Shown piece by piece: positions 43,373 to 50,996 of a stretch of DNA of 64,000 nucleotides. The stretch is from Paramesorhizobium deserti. Lineage in GTDB: Bacteria > Pseudomonadota > Alphaproteobacteria > Rhizobiales > Rhizobiaceae. A program made the translations under genes and the position numbers. Numbering within the stretch: the stretch's first letter is position 1; each line of letters begins with the position of its first letter. The stretch lies in assembly GCF_001558695.1 (NCBI RefSeq), contig NZ_LNTU01000012.1:1-64000 (forward strand). The letters are read 5' to 3'. The notes under the pieces were generated by a model. The model saw only the letters and a program-made list of their open reading frames with translations, was not told the DNA's origin and made no database searches.

Positions 43373-44593
43373 ATGTCTGAAGAGTTTCATAAAGTTCGCC
43401 GTCTGCCGCCCTATGTCTTCGAACAGGTCAATCGCCTGAAGGCCAGCGCGCGAGCCGCCGGTGCGGATATCATCGATCTCGGCATGGGCAATCCTGATCT
43501 TCCGACGCCTCAGAGCATCGTCGACAAGCTGTGCGAGGCGGTGCAGGACCCGCGCACGCACCGCTATTCCGCTTCCAAGGGCATTCCCGGACTGCGGCGC
43601 GCCCAGGCGCAATATTATGCGCGCCGCTTCGGCGTGAAGCTTAATCCTGAAACACAGATCGTCGCCACGCTCGGCTCCAAGGAAGGCTTCGCCAACATGG
43701 CGCAGGCGATCACCGCGCCGGGCGATGTGGTGCTGTGTCCAGACCCGACCTATCCGATCCATGCGTTCGGCTTCATCATGTCCGGCGGCGTCATCCGTTC
43801 GATCCAGGCAAAGCCGGATGAGAATTTCATCCCGGCGCTGGAGCGTGCGGTGCGCCATTCGATCCCGAAGCCTCTGGCGCTGATCCTCAATTATCCATCC
43901 AATCCGACCGCGCATGTCGCCACGCTCGACTTCTATCGGGATGTGGTGGCTTTCGCGCGCAAGCACGAGATCATCATCCTTTCCGATCTCGCCTATTCGG
44001 AAATCTATTTTGACGATACGCCGCCGCCGTCGGTGCTGCAGATACCGGGCGCGATGGATGTCGCCGTCGAGTTCACCTCCATGTCGAAGACCTTCTCCAT
44101 GCCCGGCTGGCGCATGGGCTTCGCCGTCGGCAACGAGCGGCTGATCGCGGCGTTGACGCGGGTGAAATCCTATCTCGATTATGGCGCGTTCACGCCGATC
44201 CAGGTGGCGGCGACGGCCGCGCTTAACGGCGACGGCTCGGACATCGCGGAAGTCCGCGCCGTCTACAAGCGCCGTCGCGATGTGCTGGTGGACAGTTTCG
44301 CGCGGGCGGGGTGGGACATCCCGTCTCCCGCCGCCACAATGTTCGCCTGGGCGCCCATTCCGGAGCGTTTCCGGTCGCTCGGTTCGCTTGAGTTTTCGAA
44401 GCTTCTCATTGAGATGGCGGATGTCGCCGTTGCTCCTGGCGTCGGTTTCGGCGAGCATGGCGACGATTACGTCCGCATCGCGCTCGTCGAGAACGAGCAC
44501 CGCATCCGTCAGGCCGCGCGCAATATCAAGCGCTTCCTTGCCACAAAGGAAGAAAACCTGCACAACGTCATCCCGCTTGATGCGCACCGCTGA
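43373..44593 (+). CDS. Class I aminotransferase (AlaC/LL-DAP-AT-like)
   Basis: I use the ATG at 43373 (MSEEFHKVRRLPPYVF), giving 406 residues. Fold type I PLP motifs are clear: DLGMGNPDLPTP, NYPSNPTAHVA, LSDLAYSEIYFDD, the PLP lysine in TSMSKTFSMPGWRMGFAVG, and a C-terminal Arg (DDYVRIALVENE). It resembles AlaC-type alanine transaminases, often misnamed LL-diaminopimelate aminotransferase. It lies 50 bp upstream of hom, so it is likely part of amino acid synthesis, but the substrate is not fixed by sequence. Confidence 0.85.
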   Translation: MSEEFHKVRRLPPYVFEQVNRLKASARAAGADIIDLGMGNPDLPTPQSIVDKLCEAVQDPRTHRYSASKGIPGLRRAQAQYYARRFGVKLNPETQIVATLGSKEGFANMAQAITAPGDVVLCPDPTYPIHAFGFIMSGGVIRSIQAKPDENFIPALERAVRHSIPKPLALILNYPSNPTAHVATLDFYRDVVAFARKHEIIILSDLAYSEIYFDDTPPPSVLQIPGAMDVAVEFTSMSKTFSMPGWRMGFAVGNERLIAALTRVKSYLDYGAFTPIQVAATAALNGDGSDIAEVRAVYKRRRDVLVDSFARAGWDIPSPAATMFAWAPIPERFRSLGSLEFSKLLIEMADVAVAPGVGFGEHGDDYVRIALVENEHRIRQAARNIKRFLATKEENLHNVIPLDAHR

Positions 44594-44643
44594 CCCGGTG
44601 GTGCGCTTTCAGCTGACATTCGGATAATTTCAGAGGCACGATC

Positions 44644-45960
44644 ATGACTGATGCATTGCGGATCGGCGTTGCCGGACTCGGCACCGTGGGCGGTTCGGTC
44701 TTACGCATTTTGCGCGACAAGGCCGAGATGCTGACCCGTCAATGCGGCAAGGAAATAGTCGTTGCAGCCGTCTCGGCCCGCGACCGCTCCCGCGATCGAG
44801 GGGTCGATCTCTCCTCGGTTGAATGGTTCGACGATCCGGTTGCGTTGGCCAAATCAGGCGACATCGACGTCTTCGTGGAACTGATCGGCGGTGATGACGG
44901 CCCCGCCAGGGCATCGGTCGAGGCGGCGCTGAAGGCCGGGCATCATGTCGTAACGGCCAACAAGGCGCTGCTTGCCAAACATGGCGTGGCGCTTGCGAAA
45001 ATCGCCGAGGACAAGGGCGTGCTCTTGAATTTCGAGGCGGCGGTCGCCGGCGGCATTCCCGTCATCAAGGCGATGCGCGAATCGCTGACCGGCAATACGG
45101 TCTCGCGCGTCTATGGCATCATGAACGGTACCTGTAATTACATCCTGACACGGATGTGGGACGAGGGCATATCGTTCGAGGACTGCCTGAAGGACGCGCA
45201 GCGCCTGGGCTATGCCGAGGCCGATCCGACTTTCGATATCGAGGGCAATGACACCGCGCACAAGCTGGCTCTCCTGACGAGCCTCGCCTTCGGCACGCAG
45301 ATCGCCGCCGACGATATCTATCTGGAAGGCATCAGCAACATCTCGCTCGCCGATATCCATGCCGCAGACGAGCTTGGCTACCGTATCAAGCTCCTGGGCG
45401 TTGCGCAGAAGACCGATACCGGTATCGAGCAGCGCGTCCACCCGACGATGGTTCCGACCTCTTCGGTGATCGCGCAGGTGCATGGCGTCACCAATGCGGT
45501 GGCGATCGAAACCGATCTCCTGGGCGAGCTGTTGCTTTCCGGCCCCGGCGCCGGCGGCAATGCCACGGCATCGGCAGTGCTTGGCGATATCGCCGACATC
45601 GCCAAGAGCCGCCCCGGTTTCCAGCACGGACCTGTCTTCGGCACGCCGGCCAAGGCGCTGAAGCCTTATAAGCGGGCCAAGATGCGCTCGCACGCAGGTG
45701 GTTATTTCATCCGCCTGACGGTTGAGGACCGCACCGGCGTCTTCGCCGCGATCGCGAAGCGCATGGCGGAGAACGACATCTCGCTCGAATCCATCGTGCA
45801 GCGTCCGCCCATGAATGGTGCAAGCGAGGTCAGCAAGACCGTGATTCTGGTGACGCACGAGACCACGGAAGCGGCGGTGAAGAAGGCGCTCGACGCCATT
45901 CTGCGCGATGGCCATCTGGTGGACAAGCCGCAGATGATCCGCATCGAGCGAGCCGGCTGA
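44644..45960 (+). CDS. hom: Homoserine dehydrogenase
   Basis: The 438-residue enzyme reduces aspartate semialdehyde to homoserine for Thr and Met synthesis. It has the NAD(P) fold (GVAGLGTVGGSVLRIL), HVVTANKALL, the catalytic region EAAVAGGIPVIKAMRESLTG, GIMNGTCNYILTRM, YAEADPTFDIEG, and a C-terminal ACT domain (FIRLTVEDRTGVFAAIAKRM) for feedback control. It is downstream of the aminotransferase gene and probably co-transcribed. Confidence 0.96.
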   Translation: MTDALRIGVAGLGTVGGSVLRILRDKAEMLTRQCGKEIVVAAVSARDRSRDRGVDLSSVEWFDDPVALAKSGDIDVFVELIGGDDGPARASVEAALKAGHHVVTANKALLAKHGVALAKIAEDKGVLLNFEAAVAGGIPVIKAMRESLTGNTVSRVYGIMNGTCNYILTRMWDEGISFEDCLKDAQRLGYAEADPTFDIEGNDTAHKLALLTSLAFGTQIAADDIYLEGISNISLADIHAADELGYRIKLLGVAQKTDTGIEQRVHPTMVPTSSVIAQVHGVTNAVAIETDLLGELLLSGPGAGGNATASAVLGDIADIAKSRPGFQHGPVFGTPAKALKPYKRAKMRSHAGGYFIRLTVEDRTGVFAAIAKRMAENDISLESIVQRPPMNGASEVSKTVILVTHETTEAAVKKALDAILRDGHLVDKPQMIRIERAG

Positions 45961-46139
45961 TCGGCGGGCTTGCCCCGCCTAACCCATTTAATCGATTAAG
46001 ATTTTGGCTGTGCCGGATTTCTGCTCGTCCGGCACTTGCGGCCCCTTTGCGACTTTGACAAAAGGTTTGCATGGCCCTGATATGGTCCATGTTCCAGTGC
46101 AGGTGTTAGCAACGAAATTCGAGTTAGGACATTCCCCAC

Positions 46140-47126
46140 ATGGCAAAACCCGCTGAGCAGACTTCCCACGGTCTCGATCGTATCCTGACGCTTGAACTCG
46201 TCCGCGTGACCGAGCGCGCGGCGGTCGCCGCAGCAAGGCTGCGCGGTAGGGGCGATGAGAAGGCCGCGGATCAGGTGGCGGTCGATGCCATGCGGCAGGA
46301 ATTGAACCGTCTGCCGATTAACGGAACGGTGGTGATCGGCGAGGGCGAGCGCGACGAGGCGCCTATGCTCTATATCGGCGAGGAGGTCGGCACCCGACAG
46401 GGGCCAGAGGTAGATATTGCGCTCGACCCGCTCGAGGGCACGACGATCTGCGCCAAGAACCTGCCCAACTCGCTTGCGGTCATCGCGATCGCCGAGAAGG
46501 GCAATCTGCTCTATGCGCCCGACGTCTATATGGAGAAGATCGCCGTTGGCCCCGGCTATCCCGCTGGCGTCGTCGATATCGACGCGTCTCCGACCGATAA
46601 CATCCACGCCATCGCCAAGGCCAAGGGCGTTCCTGTCCATGAGATCACGGCCTGCATCATGGACCGTCCGCGCCATGCGCGCCTCATCGAGGAAGTTCGC
46701 GCCACGGGTGCGGCGATCCGCCTGATCGGCGATGGCGATGTGGCGGGCGTCATCCACACGACCGATCCTGATGAAACGGGCATCGACATCTATCTCGGCA
46801 TTGGCGGCGCGCCGGAGGGCGTGCTGGCGGCCGCCGCATTGCGCTGCATCGGCGGCCAGATGCAGGGGCGCCTTCAGCTCAACACCGACGAAAAGGTCGC
46901 ACGTGCGGCGAAGATGGGTATTTCCGATCCCAACAAGGTCTATACGATGGAGGAGATGGCGAAGGGCGACGTGCTGTTCGCCGCCACCGGCGTCACCGAC
47001 GGCAACATGCTGTCGGGCGTCAAATTCGCCCGCGACTATATCCAGACTCACACCATCGTCATGCGCGCCCATTCCCAGACGGTGCGCGAGATCAAGGCGC
47101 GCCACCAGGATCTGACGAAGTTCTAG
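46140..47126 (+). CDS. glpX: Class II fructose-1,6-bisphosphatase
   Basis: The 328-residue enzyme hydrolyses fructose-1,6-bisphosphate in gluconeogenesis. GlpX signatures are present: VIGEGERDEAPMLYIGEEVG, the metal site DPLEGTTICAKNLPNS, and FAATGVTDGNMLSGVKF. It follows hom by 179 bp, so it may have its own promoter. The hom-glpX-recJ order is common in Rhizobiaceae. Confidence 0.96.
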   Translation: MAKPAEQTSHGLDRILTLELVRVTERAAVAAARLRGRGDEKAADQVAVDAMRQELNRLPINGTVVIGEGERDEAPMLYIGEEVGTRQGPEVDIALDPLEGTTICAKNLPNSLAVIAIAEKGNLLYAPDVYMEKIAVGPGYPAGVVDIDASPTDNIHAIAKAKGVPVHEITACIMDRPRHARLIEEVRATGAAIRLIGDGDVAGVIHTTDPDETGIDIYLGIGGAPEGVLAAAALRCIGGQMQGRLQLNTDEKVARAAKMGISDPNKVYTMEEMAKGDVLFAATGVTDGNMLSGVKFARDYIQTHTIVMRAHSQTVREIKARHQDLTKF

Positions 47127-47177
47127 CGAGCGATCCGATCGGGCGTCTTACGCTGGCATTGAACTTTCGCCTGCGAG

Positions 47178-47205
47178 GTAATACCTTATTTAAAACTGGT
47201 ATTAC
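47178..47205 (+). promoter_or_regulatory. Inverted repeat upstream of AbrB/PIN pair
   Basis: GTAATACC (47178 to 47185) and GGTATTAC (47198 to 47205) are perfect 8-bp inverted arms around an AT-rich 12-bp centre, 14 bp before the antitoxin start. This is the expected place for the autorepressor site of a toxin-antitoxin operon. Confidence 0.6.
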
Positions 47206-47219
47206 TTTGAGGTGCAAAC

Positions 47220-47453
47220 ATGGCTACGAAAGCGACTGCAAAGGGACAGGTCACCATCCCAAAAGCAGTTCGGGACTATCTTGGGATCACCCCAGGTACC
47301 GAAGTGGTGTTTCGTCGCAATGCTGACGGGCAGATCGTGATCGCCAGGGCAGACGGAAAAAAGATACCGAGCCGATTTGAAAAGGCTCTTGGCCATGCGG
47401 GGCCGGGGCCGACCACCGACGAACTCATGGAACTGTTGCGCGGTGAAACGTGA
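47220..47453 (+). CDS. AbrB/MazE-type antitoxin
   Basis: The 77-residue protein has an N-terminal swapped-hairpin AbrB domain (KATAKGQVTIPKAVRDYLGI, GTEVVFRRN) and a C-terminal tail. It is the antitoxin of the following PIN toxin, whose GTG start overlaps its stop by four bases, and it should repress the pair through the inverted repeat upstream. The pair is inserted between glpX and recJ. Confidence 0.85.
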   Translation: MATKATAKGQVTIPKAVRDYLGITPGTEVVFRRNADGQIVIARADGKKIPSRFEKALGHAGPGPTTDELMELLRGET

Positions 47454-47857
47454 TCCTTGTCGATACCAATATTCTATTTGATATCGCAACGCTGGATCCA
47501 CATTGGGCGGAATGGTCCTTCGGAGAGCTTCAAGATGCGCGCATGATTGGTCGCTTGTTGATCAATGATGTGATCTATGCGGAACTTGCTGCTCGTTATA
47601 ACCATATCCGCGACCTGGAGAATTTCATCGAAACGGTCGGCGTTGAAATGGAGGCCATTCCCCGTGAAGCGCTGTTTCTGGCTGGAAAGGTTTTTACCCG
47701 ATATCGCAAGGCAGGCGGCACACGGACTGGCGTCTTGTCTGATTTTTTCATCGGCGCTCACGCAGCGGTTCTGAACCTGTCGTTACTGACGCGTGATGAA
47801 GGCCGTTACCGGACCTATTTTCCAACAGTTACGCTGATCACACCCAGTTTGTCATGA
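47450..47857 (+). CDS. PIN-domain toxin (VapC-like)
   Basis: The 135-residue PIN RNase starts at GTG 47450 and shows ILVDTNILFDIA (Asp), NDVIYAELAARY (Glu), TGVLSDFFIGAHAAV (Asp) and LTRDEGRYRTYFP (Asp). It probably cleaves RNA when its antitoxin is degraded. It is intact. Confidence 0.85.
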   Translation: MILVDTNILFDIATLDPHWAEWSFGELQDARMIGRLLINDVIYAELAARYNHIRDLENFIETVGVEMEAIPREALFLAGKVFTRYRKAGGTRTGVLSDFFIGAHAAVLNLSLLTRDEGRYRTYFPTVTLITPSLS

Positions 47858-47901
47858 TCTCGCAGGTAACAGAGGATTACCCCGGACGCGCCATTGCCTA
47901 G

Positions 47902-49740
47902 ATGCCGCCTCTCGTGTTTGAACGGAGCATGCCAAGCTCTGCTACCCTCGTTCAGGAACGTTTCTTTCTCGGCGTCAGCCAGTCGGTCACCGGCTATAGA
48001 TGGGTTGACCGCCTCGGTCTGCGGGAGGCCAATATCGCGCTGGCGATCGCGCAGAACCACGGCATGCCCGATCTCGTGGCGCGGGTGCTCGCTGGACGCG
48101 GCGTTTCGCTCGACGAGGCGCCGCTATTCGTCGAGCCGACGATCAAATCGCTGATGCCTGATCCGGCATCCCTGACAGACATGGAGCGGGCGGCGGGGCG
48201 CATTGCCGATGCCATTGCCAAGCGCGAACGCGTGGCGATCTTCGGCGATTATGATGTCGATGGAGCCTGTTCGTCGGCGCTTCTGTCGCGCTTTCTCACC
48301 CATTACGGCGTCGCCAACGCCATCTATATTCCCGACCGCATCTTTGAAGGCTATGGGCCGAATAGCCAGGCGATGCGCGAGCTGGCGGAGAAGGGCGCAT
48401 CCCTGATCGTCACCGTCGATTGCGGGACGAACAGCGCCGCAGCCATCGAGGCGGCGCGCGAGGCGGGCAGCGACGTCGTCGTCATTGACCATCACCAGGT
48501 CGGCGGCCTCTTGCCGCAGGCGGCCTTCGCGGTGGTGAACCCCAATCGCGATGACGATATTTCGGGACAGGGGCATCTGTGTGCGGCGGGCGTGACATTT
48601 CTGACGCTGGTACAGGTGCTGCGGACCTTGCGCGAACGGCGGATCGCCGCCGATATCAGTGCGCCGGATCTGCTCGGCCTTCTCGATCTGGTGGCGCTTG
48701 CCACGGTCTGCGACGTGGTGCCGCTTAAAGGGGTGAACCGGGCCTTTGTCGTCAAAGGCCTTATGGTGGCGCGTGCGCAGCAGAATGCCGGGTTGGCGGC
48801 GCTGGCGCGTGTGGCGCGAATCGGCGAGCCGCTGAACAGCTTTCATCTGGGCTTCCTTATCGGGCCGCGTATCAATGCCGGCGGCCGTATCGGCGATGCC
48901 GGGCTCGGCGCTCGCCTGTTGACCCTGGACGATCCGGTTGAGGCGGAGCGCATCGCGCAGGAACTAGACCGACTCAATCAGGAACGCCAGGCGATGGAAC
49001 TGCAGATGCTGGCGCAAGCGGAGGCCGAAGCCGCCGTGGAGATGAGCGGAGGGCCGGGCCCGGCGATCATCGTCACCGCAAGCGAGGACTGGCATCCGGG
49101 CATTGTCGGGCTGATCGCCGCACGGCTGAAGGAGCGGACGCGGCGCCCGGCTTTTGCAATCGCCTTCAATCAGAACGGCATCGGCACCGGCTCGGGCCGC
49201 TCCATCACCGGCTTCGATCTCGGGCGGATGGTGCGCGGCGCGGTGGAAAAGGGGCTGCTGGTGAAAGGCGGGGGCCATGCAATGGCGGCAGGCATCACCG
49301 TCGAACGCGACAAGCTCGGTGCGCTGCGCGCCTATTTCGAGGAAGCGGCCGGCGAGGCCGTGGCCAGGCTGCGTGACAATCAGAGCCTCGCCATAGATGG
49401 CGCGCTCTCCGCCGCCGGCGCGACGCTTGCCCTGCATGATGCGCTGGAAAGAGCGGGTCCCTACGGCTCGGGCCATCCGCAGCCGGTGCTGGTGCTGCCG
49501 CATCATCGTCTCATTGGTGCCAGCGTCGTCGGCAAGGACCATATCCGCGCGACGCTTGCAGGTGCGGACGGCAGGCGTGTCAACGCCATCGCGTTCCGTT
49601 CCGCAGGAAGCGCGCTCGGTGAGTTCCTCTTGAGACAGTCCGGCCAGTCGATCCATATCGCGGGCAACCTCTCGATCAACCACTGGAACGGATCGTCAGC
49701 CGCGCAGATCCGCATCATGGATGCGGCCGTAGCGGTTTAG
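47902..49740 (+). CDS. recJ: Single-stranded-DNA-specific exonuclease RecJ
   Basis: The 612-residue protein is a complete RecJ, 5' to 3' exonuclease of recombination and mismatch repair. DHH motifs are visible: IFGDYDVDGACSSA, VTVDCGTNS, VVIDHHQV, VNPNRDDD, LVALATVCDVVPL, and the DHHA1 end LVKGGGHAMAAG. The start may also be the ATG at 47929; neither has a clear ribosome binding site. Confidence 0.95.
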   Translation: MPPLVFERSMPSSATLVQERFFLGVSQSVTGYRWVDRLGLREANIALAIAQNHGMPDLVARVLAGRGVSLDEAPLFVEPTIKSLMPDPASLTDMERAAGRIADAIAKRERVAIFGDYDVDGACSSALLSRFLTHYGVANAIYIPDRIFEGYGPNSQAMRELAEKGASLIVTVDCGTNSAAAIEAAREAGSDVVVIDHHQVGGLLPQAAFAVVNPNRDDDISGQGHLCAAGVTFLTLVQVLRTLRERRIAADISAPDLLGLLDLVALATVCDVVPLKGVNRAFVVKGLMVARAQQNAGLAALARVARIGEPLNSFHLGFLIGPRINAGGRIGDAGLGARLLTLDDPVEAERIAQELDRLNQERQAMELQMLAQAEAEAAVEMSGGPGPAIIVTASEDWHPGIVGLIAARLKERTRRPAFAIAFNQNGIGTGSGRSITGFDLGRMVRGAVEKGLLVKGGGHAMAAGITVERDKLGALRAYFEEAAGEAVARLRDNQSLAIDGALSAAGATLALHDALERAGPYGSGHPQPVLVLPHHRLIGASVVGKDHIRATLAGADGRRVNAIAFRSAGSALGEFLLRQSGQSIHIAGNLSINHWNGSSAAQIRIMDAAVAV

Positions 49741-49746
49741 GGGCTT

Positions 49747-50367
49747 TCAGCTGCTCTTCTCTGCGTCTGGCACATAAAGTTTGCAAAACAGGTTGAAGGC
49801 CCGCTCCGATCGGCGCTCGACTTCCTGCTGCGAGAGTTCGCCGATCGTGCCGATCACCCGTCTGATCTGAAGATCGCCGATCAGAAGATGGAAATAGATT
49901 TCCGCCGCATCCGCCGGGTCGTCGCAGTCGATCAGGCCTTTTTGCAGTGCGCCGTCCAAGAGTTTGCGAAGCAATGGTGCGATGATATCACGGCCGGCCT
50001 TGGCGATCGCCTTGCCCAATGTGCCCGTGTCGCTGACATCGCCGGCCGCTGCACGATTGAGGATAACGGCCCGCTCGCCGGTTACCAGCGCAAGGAGCGC
50101 CGGGCCAAGCTGCGCCAGCGCCTCAAGCGGATCGCTTCCTTCCCCCAGCGCTTTTTCCAGTATGGATCTGGCTTTGCTGGCATTGGCCTCGACCAGGGAA
50201 CGGAACAGGGTCTGCTTGTTGCCGTACCATTTATAGAGCGTCTCGTTGGACGCCGACGCCCGCTTGGCAATCGTCAAGAGGGAGGCGCTGTTGTAGCCCA
50301 CTTCGCTGAGCACCTCATAGGCGGCCTGCTCGATCCGCGCCCGCCGGGCGGCCTGTTTCGGCGTCAT
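49747..50367 (-). CDS. TetR-family regulator
   Basis: The 206-residue protein has a TetR HTH (YEVLSEVGYNSASLLTIAKR, NETLYKWYGNKQTLFRSLVE) and an AefR-like C-terminal ligand domain. It overlaps the membrane protein gene upstream by four bases, so the two form an operon, and it probably controls that operon through the repeats near 50757 to 50793. The ligand is unknown. Confidence 0.88.
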   Translation of the reverse strand: MTPKQAARRARIEQAAYEVLSEVGYNSASLLTIAKRASASNETLYKWYGNKQTLFRSLVEANASKARSILEKALGEGSDPLEALAQLGPALLALVTGERAVILNRAAAGDVSDTGTLGKAIAKAGRDIIAPLLRKLLDGALQKGLIDCDDPADAAEIYFHLLIGDLQIRRVIGTIGELSQQEVERRSERAFNLFCKLYVPDAEKSS

Positions 50368-50735
50368 CCGGCTCGCTTCCCCGGGAAGGCTTCGACAATG
50401 AGAACAGCCGCGGCGATCTCCGCCACGAGCACGGCCGGCCAGATCTCGCCGATAGATGGATCACCCCATTTCTGCGGCCCGAAAGAGACAAGGGCGAGCA
50501 TCGCCGTCAAAAGGCTGGCAATCGTTCCCTGTCGCGTCGCCATGGCGCCCAGCACCATGGCTGCCGCGGCTATCGCTATGGATGCGCCGAGAAACGGGCC
50601 GAGCGCGAATAAAGCAATCGCCCGTGGTGGATGCGGCGGCGTCTGCGTGTAGAGCGCGGCCAGCATGACGATCTGCAAGATGATGAGTGCGAGCAACGCC
50701 GCGTGGGCGCGGGCATATGGTCGGGTTGCAGCCAT
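50364..50735 (-). CDS. Small membrane protein
   Basis: The ATG at 50735 follows GGAGG well. The 123-residue protein has four probable membrane segments (LLALIILQIVMLAALY, FALGPFLGASIAIAAAAMVL, IASLLTAMLALVSF, IWPAVLVAEIAAAVLIV). No family is recognised. It is the first gene of the operon with the TetR regulator and therefore its likely target, perhaps a transporter accessory or a stress protein. Confidence 0.65.
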   Translation of the reverse strand: MAATRPYARAHAALLALIILQIVMLAALYTQTPPHPPRAIALFALGPFLGASIAIAAAAMVLGAMATRQGTIASLLTAMLALVSFGPQKWGDPSIGEIWPAVLVAEIAAAVLIVEAFPGKRAG

Positions 50736-50756
50736 CGGGAACCTCCAAACCGTATT

Positions 50757-50801
50757 GATGCGTACGGAAATAATTCGTATAGATGCGTACGGATTTGTCA
50801 A
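50757..50801 (-). promoter_or_regulatory. Promoter with repeated TCCGTACGCATC sites
   Basis: On the minus strand a -35-like TTGACA (50801 to 50796) is followed by two identical 12-mers TCCGTACGCATC at 50793 to 50782 and 50768 to 50757, 25 bp apart. Each contains the palindrome CGTACG. The lower copy lies downstream of the expected -10 (TACGAA). This is a plausible TetR operator pair. Confidence 0.55.
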
Positions 50802-50941
50802 GGACAATTGTCCTGCAATACGCATCATCAAAAATGGGCACGCGCTACGAAACGGCCTCGCACGTGCGATAGGTCCAACGGTGATGGAATATCAGGAGCA
50901 GCAACGTCCCACCCATTGCGTACCGGCGGGTTCTTTAAACG

Positions 50942-50967
50942 AAATCCGGGCCTTTCGGCCCGGATTT
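50942..50967 (-). terminator. Rho-independent terminator of nrdJ
   Basis: An 11-bp perfect stem AAATCCGGGCC / GGCCCGGATTT with a TTTC loop lies 30 bp beyond the nrdJ stop. Both sides have T-rich flanks, so it could work in either direction; nrdJ is the only gene that reads into it closely. Confidence 0.85.
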
Positions 50968-50996
50968 TTGTGATTTCTGATAATAATTTCGACCAA

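Noticed and set aside
43349-44587. Long minus-strand frame opposite the aminotransferase gene
   Set aside because: The plus strand carries all PLP aminotransferase motifs; the opposite frame is a high-GC shadow.
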